Source: Cristatella mucedo (lineage: Eukaryota > Bryozoa > Phylactolaemata > Cristatellidae). Taken from it: a DNA stretch of 64,000 nt. The position numbers were made by a program, and so were the translations under genes. Positions 47,528 to 57,400 of this stretch are shown here, in pieces; the stretch's first letter is position 1, and each line of letters starts with the position of its first letter. The notes beneath the pieces are model-generated. The model ran no database searches and had not been told where the DNA came from. It was given only the letters and a program-made list of their open reading frames with translations. The stretch covers positions 4,732,001-4,796,000 of the forward strand of contig WPIO01000012.1 of NCBI GenBank assembly GCA_009760855.2, read 5' to 3'.

Positions 47528-48847
47528 CGGAGGGAGGGAGGGAGGGGGAGGGAGGGAGGGAGGGAGGGAGGGGGGAGGAGGGAGGGAGGGAGGGAGGGAG
47601 GGAGGGAGGGAGGGAGGGAGGGAGGGAGGGTGAGAGAGGGAGGAGGGGAGGTGAGGCAAGGCCTCGTACCACAGACTGCACAGAGCCAGCTTCAGGGGGA
47701 AGGGGGCAAATAGTCGAGTAAAGGCAGCCACGTGGCAGCTTGGCCTCTCAATCTGCTACCGAGAAAATGGAGTCGTCTCCTCCGAGCTACATATCTATAC
47801 AACGGGTTCAATAAATTACCAAAATCCCTTATAAAAAAAGCAAAAATCGACAGGAAATCAGTGGTACAAAGCTCGAATTTCAAGTGATTATTGTAGTACA
47901 TATTTGCTATAATCTATGCACCAAATTTCATGCAATTTCGCTAGGGTGTTCTGTGCAAATAGGCTTCGAAGACACTGGCAAAAACCTTACTACCAAAAAT
48001 CCACACGAAATGAATAGCATATTTATTCCACTAAGCTATCGTTCAAGTGCACCTACAACATTTTTTGCCATTGCTCGCGAGCTCCCATGCAATCTACTGC
48101 AGCGACCGGGCCGATACATCAACCCCCCCTGCAGGCTTAGGTCGACTGCAATGCATTTAATGCAGTGAATTGCATGAGCATTTGTCGGATAGTTGAATTA
48201 ATATGAAGGCGATAGCTTAGTTTACTATGCAATCAAAATGAGAGCTTCTCGAAGCCGATTTCCTATGGATCTGTGGTAGTGGCCAGTGTCTGTGGACACA
48301 ATTGCATGCTTGGAACCATGCTCACAGGCTGTGCACTGCAGCACAAACCGGCGAGGTTGATGGGTGATGTCAACTGAACGACTTTTACTACCAATAGGTC
48401 GTACCAGCAGAGCTATGTTGATGTTCCTTCATGGGGGGGGGACTGCTTTCCCTGTTGTGAATGTGTCCCAAATCTGCTAATCCTCATATTAGCTCAGCTG
48501 TGCTGAGGCAAGCGGCATTACATGTAAAAGTAGGGCCAAGCGTGTAAACCATGATAGATAAGGAAAGCAAATACCAACAGGTGACTAGGCCTCCAATAAC
48601 TTGTCGAAGTGTTACCAAAGAGAGCTGAGTACTTTGCTACCTTCAGTCAAACTAAGGCTAATTGGTACCTGGCTAAATACAGCAACTCGAACTGCTGCTA
48701 CAGCCATAGACACGGCTGACTGCCATTATCGGCTACTTGGGTGCACCATAAGAAAGGGGCAGCTGCTTCAACAACATAGCTGCTCTGAGCAGGGCGAGCA
48801 GTGCAGTTGTGCCCAGTATGCTTGACGACTCAGACTGTGGATAGAGT

Positions 48848-48930
<83 letters not shown>

Positions 48931-48986
48931 GGCAAGAAACAGACAGCGAGAGAGCAGAATGAGAGAGAAGAGAAAAGAGAGAGGAG

Positions 48987-49059
<73 letters not shown>

Positions 49060-51706
49060 GCTATGTAAATCAGCTGTAAAACAGTTTGTAAAACCAGCAC
49101 TAGCAGTGTAGAAAAAAAAGATTAAGGAGATCTAGAGCAGCTTAGAACAAGCACTTTGGGGGTAATTAAGCTCCAACAGCACTAACAAAAGTGTCTTGCA
49201 GGTTTGCTCGAGTTCGATGGTTCTTGAATATATGTTTGTACTGTAGAAAGGTGTCTGTGGCTTTTTTCAAGGCTCTGGGGGCTATAGAGTGAAGTAATGA
49301 TGCATCTGGAACTCTAAAGAGTGGAGGATGGCAGATGATGGGTAGGCCGGAAGCTATGCATCACTCGGTAAACCTGCATGCTCCCTTCGAGTCGGCTGGT
49401 GGCCTGATTGGCTCTAGCCCTCTCGGGTCTTCCCTTGCCATAGTCAGATTATTACTTAGCTCAAGTTATTGCTGGTCAAGCAAGTTGAATTTCAAAGCTC
49501 AAACACTCTGCTTGGCAGTCGCCACATTTGGCAGCAAGATAACGACCCTATGCAAACTGCCAGGCCAGTGAAATACTTTTTTGTCAAATCCTTGTTTAGT
49601 GGTGGTGCAATGGCCCAACCAGTTGCCTTATTTGAATCCCATAGGCCGACTATGGAGCAATATCGCCTGATGGCTGAGGCCGAGTATTTGGCCTACACCA
49701 GTAAATGACATTTTCAGTAAAATTCAGGCTCATTTGAATGTGCTACAGCAGAAGAGACAATGCAGAACTTAGTAGCATATAAGCCTAACCAGACAAGGGA
49801 AGCCATAATGAATCGTGATAACACGACTGCACACTCAAGGCATGCATATCAACAGTATATGTGCATATTTTTGAGCTGTCAATAAACATTTTCACAAGAT
49901 TTGCATAACTTGCCAGACATCGTTGAAAACTCTCTTAATACCCAAACAAGTTTATAGCCACAGCTGTAGTGGCCATACTTGAAAGGATTTTTCAAGATTT
50001 TCTTGGCAACAACCTGTACTGTATAGGCAGCAATTTCAAAACAAAGAGTGACAGGAGACCACCTGCAGCAGGACTAAGAGCAGACACATATTTTCGCATC
50101 AAGCAGTAGCCACTCCTTAACCTCTGGGTTCTGGCAACCGGCCCAGTGCTCTACCATCAAAACTGAGAAGCACAGCTAATGCAAGGTGCCAGAATCATTC
50201 AAAACTGAGAAGCACAGCTAATGCAAGGTGCCAGAATCATCCCATTGATAAAGCTCACAGTGTACATCACCTGAGCTGTTTGCTGGCAGGCAGCTTAGGC
50301 AGGCGCAATGTTTTACTCGAGGCATGGGCTGCTGCTTTAGCGACTACTTTAGCAGCTGCTGCTGCTGCACGGTCCAGCAACTAGTTCTCCACGAGCACCA
50401 GCACACAGACAGAGCAAAAGTGGTAGGAACACAGTGGGCACAGAGCCTACAAACTCTGTTGCCGCCCTAGGGTGCAGATGCTCCAGGGATGACAGCAGCA
50501 CGGGCCTCAGCTCCTGCAGACAGCTGTGAGGAAGATGAGGAGCACACCAACGGCAGCACTCTGAAGGTAGGGTCAAGCACTAACACAGTAACAGCAGCAG
50601 CCGATGGAAGCAAGCAATGAGCCATTGGGCTGGTTGCAGCAGGAAACGACTTCAGCATCAATCGGCATCAACTAGCAAGTGGCTGAAGTTTTGCAGTGTG
50701 GCCAGTGCCTCTCTGCGCTAGGCTCAGCACGAAGCAGTGGGAAAACTGCCTCCAACCTAGCCCTACAAGCAGTCAGTGTGAAAGCTGGTTTTCTGGCTGA
50801 TACAGCAGCTCAACAGCTGTATGCGACAGCCTTACAGTTTGCCAGTGTATGCCAACAGCCGATGGGATTTGATGAGAGAACAAAAGCTCTGGTGTTCCAC
50901 TGCATCGGTTTACCAGACTGCAATTTGGTTGTCACAATTAACATGATTTGCCAGTTGGTAACTGTACCCCCTGCTTTGGTTCACCGAAGATCACTGGCAG
51001 AGCAAGGCACTAGTTAGTGCTGCAGCACAGGCTAGTAAGCAGTCACATGCCCACGGTCACAAGCTAGTACATTTTGAACTTGCGTGCCCCTTCCACTCCT
51101 CGACATTTGAGCTAGTGTGCCCTCTCCCCTCCCTCAGACCATAGCTGCTGCCCCTTACTATCATGGCAAACTTATGCAGAGGCATACAAAGCATGCATTC
51201 ACTTCTGACCATTGTATGGGCATCTGGCAACAGGTGCTTGTGGAGTTGTAGAAACTTGCCCCTGGTGTCCGTGATAGAAATACCGAGGCAATATAGTGCA
51301 CAAGCTGCTCGTGATGGACAACCAATCCTCTGTAAACTAGGTGGTCTGAGAATGCACTTTGATATGGGCACAAGAGGCAATATAGTGCACAAGCTGCTCG
51401 TGATGGACAACCAGTCCTCTGTAAACTAGGTGGTCTGAGAATGCACTTTGATATGGGCACAAGATTGCTGCATGTTACAACAGTACATAGGCTAGTTCAA
51501 GCCAGATAATTGATTCAGTAACCAGCATAGTACCTACCACGTAAGTCCACAACTCATGAAAAAGCCGATATAAAATGCTGTAGCCAGACATCTGCAGCTG
51601 AATTGCCAAAGTATTAATGTCACTTGATCTGCTCGACCCAACCCAACAGATCTAGATTACAAACACCATTAGAAGCCAGCACCATCATCATCAACCGCCC
51701 ATCCCA

Positions 51707-51783
<77 letters not shown>

Positions 51784-52538
51784 CAGCTGAGTGAGAACAG
51801 ACTAACTCACCTCGAGACTGCCTGCTTTCAACTAGATAACATTGCTAAAATTCGGGCATGTTTAGACAGGGATACCACATCTAAGTTAGCCCATGCATTT
51901 GTGACATCCCATCTTGGCTGCTGTAACTCACTGCTTACTGGCCTGCCGGCCTGTGCAATCAGGCACTTACAGCTGGTGTAAAACTTTGCAGCTAGGCTTG
52001 TCTGTCGTGAGCATTGCAGTTGCCACATTGCACCCCTACTCGCCGACCTGCACTGGCTCCCAGTCAAGCAACGAATATACTTCAAGGTTTTGTCCCCCAC
52101 TTTTAGGTCCCCTCATTCTTTGGCTCCAGCCTACCAATCAGATCTACTCCCCACCAGGCTTACCATCGTACCACCTGCTTTTTGGAATATATTTGTTTAC
52201 CTATACCTCGTACAAACCTCAAATCATTTGGAGACGGTGCCTTTAGCTCAAATGCTCCCAAAGCAAGGAACTCACTTCCTACTTGTGTCAAGACATCTCC
52301 TGACTTGACCACATTTAAAAAGAAACTAAAAACACACCTATTTATCACAACAGTAAGCAGGTCCCTGTGATTTTTCCTTTATGTGCTTATGCGTGCTGAC
52401 ACTGAGCATGCTGCCACTAACCTTATTTGCATGCTGACCGTGTGCATACCAACCCTAACCATGTTATTCTTGTTGTTTATTGAGCATGCTACCACTAACC
52501 ATTCGATCGTGTTTCCTTTACAGCAAATGTAAAGTGCC

Positions 52539-52613
<75 letters not shown>

Positions 52614-54407
52614 AGTTCTCTGAGGGTGCTTCATCAAGTGCATTATAGCTAGTGCCAGAATGGTTTAGGGACTCATAAAGGAATTGCCTCAGTAGTTATC
52701 AAAATCCAGTGAAACTGATTATTTTATAGGGAAGAAAAACCTAACTGCACCATTAGCCAGATGTACACGGTGCTATCGCAGTCAATTACGGGTTCTTTCA
52801 CAAAACAGGCAGAAAGAAAGGTTAGCGTCCTTTCATCTGTCTGAAAAATTGAACCTAGACATGGGGCTCGTGTCCAAGCTATGCCGGTGCCCAAGATTCC
52901 TGCTAAATCTAACCAGGCTCAGCTGAGCTTTGCCAGTGATTGGGGAGTTTGACCACTTGCAAATCAGGCCCAGAGCAAACAGGTCGAGGAATTAAGCAGC
53001 TTTGCACAGGGGTAAAATTAACAGCAAGAACAGCTGAGCAAGAGGAGCCAGGTGGCAGGTGCAGCTGAGCTCGGTGGCTGTCAACGAATTCAATGGGCTT
53101 CCGACTCAGCAGACACGTACCCGGAGATCAGCACTCGCTAAGCTTGCACTGAATGTGACAATCGTCATAACCTGATACTGCTGGAGCAGCAGGCAGCAGG
53201 CTTTAGAATTGTAGGTTAGTTTAAAACGTGAGCTCATCTCTTGTAATTGGCTGACCCAAAAAACCAGCTGCTGGCACATTCCTGGTAAAATGGAGCCTGC
53301 AGCCTCCACGGTCGCCCGGACCGAAAGCTGACTCGGCTTCAGCAGCCAGGCCCTTCACTACCCTAACCCTTCTGTTAGCTCTGTGTGCATTTGCAAGAGC
53401 CGATGGCAGCTCGGTGGTAGATTGGTCTGAAATGGATCAGTATCAGAAAGCTCAATTCAACCGTGAGATGGACGGCATTACTGGTTTTGGTACTTGCAGC
53501 AAGCATACTGCTGCTGATGCTGCTGCTGCTCACTTAGGTGAAGCACGGTGGAGCCAGCAACAGTGGTTCGGAAAAAACAGCGGACCTAAACACTACTAAA
53601 GTCGAGAGCCTCAGCAGATCACGACAGCACACCAGCAGCCGGTTGTGCAAAGCCCAGAGCCGAGCCGAAGCCCAGCTTTGGGCAAAAGCCTTTTGTCGAT
53701 GAGCAGACTCACTAGCAAAGCAAGGCGAAGCAGAGGCAGTGGTCACACAATTACCTCCACCTTTGCCCCTCGGGACAATCGATTCGTTCACACGGCATCT
53801 TTGGGACTGTACATAGTTCATCTCTGAGATGGCACGTGATCTCTGGTATGACACGTGATCACTTGGGTGGCATGCAATCTTTCGGACCGTACGTGATCTC
53901 TCGGACGGCAGGTGAGACAGCACGAGCAAGGACAGTGTCCATGCATTACCAGACTGCCACCGGCAGAGCTAGCGAGTACATGCAGGCCACTGGTCGGTTC
54001 AGTGCCTGTCTCACAGATGCACAAACAGCTACAGGCCATGGCAGAGGTCGACTGAGCGAACCAGCACAGCAGCTGGCCTGGTTGGCTCGGCTAGCCGGGG
54101 CTGCTGACCTGTTCCTGCCCCGGGCTCTCGATACCGTCGATCAGACAGTGGTGATCCAGCTGGCGCAGCTGGCAGAGGATTGTCAGCTTGGTGAGGAGCA
54201 CGTCGGTCTTCTCGGTGAAATCCTGGCACTGCTCGCTTTTCACCTTGCTCACCATCTCCTTGTAGGTGCGCTGCGGCAGGCGCGATATGCAGTTGTGCAG
54301 CACGCCGTACTGTGCCTCGGAGTCTGCAACTGTACAGGCAGGCAGTGCCCACCCAGTACTGTTAGCTCGACCACTGCACTTGCCAGGAAGCAGCAGCAGC
54401 AGCAGCG

Positions 54408-54450
<43 letters not shown>

Positions 54451-57400
54451 CAAGCAGACTCAACAGACCCAGTTGCAGGCACACACTCACGTACACATGG
54501 GGCACGAAAGCAAGCAAGCAAGCATGTGCACACACAAACAGATGCACAAGCAGGTAAAGGTGTTCGAGCCAAGACTCGTGGGCCACACAGACAGGAAGGG
54601 GGACACATACACTAGCAAATAGAGAGGCGGCAGCAGGAAAAGCTTGAGTGGCACCAGACTAAATATAGATGGGGGAGTAACAGCAGCCTCTTGGTTGCTG
54701 TTTAGTTGGCCGGAAGCAGCAATCATTCGTCCCCCTATGCCTTCCATGCGTGGGCACATGTAGCCGACTTAGAGAGTAATAGGTATCTGACTTTTCATCA
54801 GCCGCTTCCAGGAAAGACCCGAGGTGGTCAGCAAGAGGAGCACGATCTATGCACCTTCAACTTCTGAGCAGCGGCACAGCTGCTGCCGCAGCGACGCCGA
54901 GGTCTTGCTTACACATGCTATACAGCTCGTTCACTTACGAGATTCGAGCTTAGCTTTGAGCTTCTGCAGCTGTACGATGGGGCACATGTCGCACGAGGCC
55001 GCCACAGCAACAGCAGTGCTCACATCACCATTGACGACAGGTTGTGTGGGTGACAGCACCTTGACACCTGAATCAGGTAATGCAGCAAGAGCCGCCCTCA
55101 GCATATGTAAGATCTGGTCGACCTGCGGCAAAGTCGAAGACGAATTTGAACAGAGCAAGGAGCAAACCAATATCGACACAATTGCGCCAGTGCACATTAA
55201 CAGGAAAGGCATGCGAGTACACGGCATGATGTGAGGCACAGCGAGCCCCCACATCAGCTGAAGCAGAGGATTCATGCCGCTGCTGGTAAGTTGCTGTTAC
55301 CATTGAAATTCAAATTTCACTGCATACAGCTCTAGCTGTACCATTGCTGCACTTCGAGTGCTACAACTCCCACCACAATGGCTGTGGTTTGTTCGAATCA
55401 TACTGTTTTGCAAGTCTCTCTTGGCCCAAGCCAAAATCTGAGGCTACTCTTTCTACTCCAGCATTGGTCGTGCTCATTCAATCCAGCTCTGAATGCAGCA
55501 GATAGCAGCCTTCAATTTCGTCTGGTAGTTTCAACACACAGGCTAATAGTATTGTCACTGAAGTACACCTGAAGTGGATGATTCTGGAGAGTATCGCTTT
55601 TCAAATAATGCAGCCACTTTAGCCGTTGCTTTGTCCAGTCACAGCAGGCAAGCTGTAGCCAGCAGCAGAGCTAGCAATTGTACCATACACGAATTTAAGC
55701 CTATTACACGGTAGGCTTCCTCTCGGTCTCAGCTTCGGTATTGCTCCGTCTTTGGTGCACATTCACCAACGTTGTGGCAGATCACGGCGATCATGGTTCT
55801 ACTTCTTGGCCAAGACAAACAGAAGTCGGCAACAAACGACCAACCATAACGGTGGTCTCAAAGGCAGGCGTCCTTTATGGCTATGAAAGGAACAGTGTAC
55901 AACGTGACGATATAAGCCGTGACGAGTGAAATCGTAGATGCACTTTAGAGTTTCAGCTTATTGCAGGCTGCAACAAGCAATAGCTGTAAGAACCAGATTT
56001 TGGGGTAGCAGCAATGAAGGCAGTCTCAAGAGGCTACAATTGACTAGTAAGCCGTAAACAAAGTCTGACAGCAGGTCACTGCCAAAGCTACCGGTGCTCG
56101 CTGGGACACCTGGCTGTAATGGCAGTATAAAAACTGAGCTTTCTTGGATAGGAAAGTAATGTCTATCACTAAGATCAGTATAGTATATTAGCTAGAGCTG
56201 GTGCGTACCATCATCGGTTGCAATCGACTTGGGCAGTCAAAAGACCACTCGGTTTTTGGAGCTAGCAGGTCACTCGAAGGAAGCTGAGCTGAAGGGAGAT
56301 CGTGGGCATACTACTTACTTCCTACAAGAACAATGACTACACAAAATGGGTCAAGAGGCATCCGACTGTGCATATGCAGCTTAAGCCATCAAATGTTAAA
56401 TGTCCAATCCCAGTAAACTTCTCAAAAAAACGGCTTCAGTCTGCTACCAGCTGCTGTACTATGCATCCAACCTAAATATGGCATAAGGTAGTACCATGCG
56501 AGATGCATCAACACACCCTTAGCAGAATTAACATGCACTTGAGTGCACCAAAAGCAGCTTATGTTCCGAATACACCATAAAAAGTCTGCAGCATATTACC
56601 AACGTTGTCTTCTTTGCTTTTAAACGTTTCAAACTTTAAGGTGTTCCACACAGAGATGCACTCAGATATGTACACCGTGCAAAACACATGCTAACACAAA
56701 TATTTCCACACGTCATAAATATACACTCTGTGTTAACTTATGGTTTGTACAACTACACTGCACGTTCAAAGAACAGTCCCAAAATTGTACCACCCTTCAA
56801 AACCTCAGGTAGTAACACATAACAGTACGAACATGACGTCATAAGTCTCTGGAGCTTGTACTGCTTTGGAGACTTTTCCAGCCAACCTCTGTAAAATGGC
56901 GTCACTATTCTATTTAGTACATGCTCTCTCTCAAGCCTCTACTTTCAGCACTTCTATCGCCTCTCTGGCTTTCTCCGACTTTGTCGCTACCTTTCCTCCT
57001 TCTCTCTCACTCGCACACTTCTCTCACCCTTTTTCTACCTCACTCACTTTCTTTCCCCCTTTCTTATTTATTAAGTGGGGGTAGGTATTCAGTTGTTCAC
57101 TGCTACATACCGCTGCTTCCGATGAACACTGGAACATGTACATGACAAGCTTTTCAGTTCTCCCATCTCTGCAGACAAAGGCGAAGTGATCTCGATGATG
57201 GCACCCCTGCAGTACAATGGGAGCACCACAAAGCTATAGCAGAGCTGGCCAAAAACAGCAACAACATGCAACCATCACCAAACCGAAAGATAAGTTTCGA
57301 GCTAGTCGAACCAGCAAGAAGAAAGGGTATGCCACCTCTAAGGTCCGCGAAGCTTACCTGGGCACAATAAGATATCTCGACAAAGAACTTCTCAAGAATT

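Noticed and set aside
46610-49111. Open frames rich in His-Thr, Ser-Leu, Arg-Glu, Arg-Gly or Val-Cys
   Set aside because: They are translations of (GT)n, (GA)n and (GGGA)n microsatellites. Only the LINE-B part of 46610-46838 has real protein content.
53836-54615. 259-codon plus-strand open frame
   Set aside because: It is antisense to TBC1D1/4 exon 4 and runs through a (GA)n tract that encodes Arg-Glu repeats. The conserved residues are all on the minus strand.
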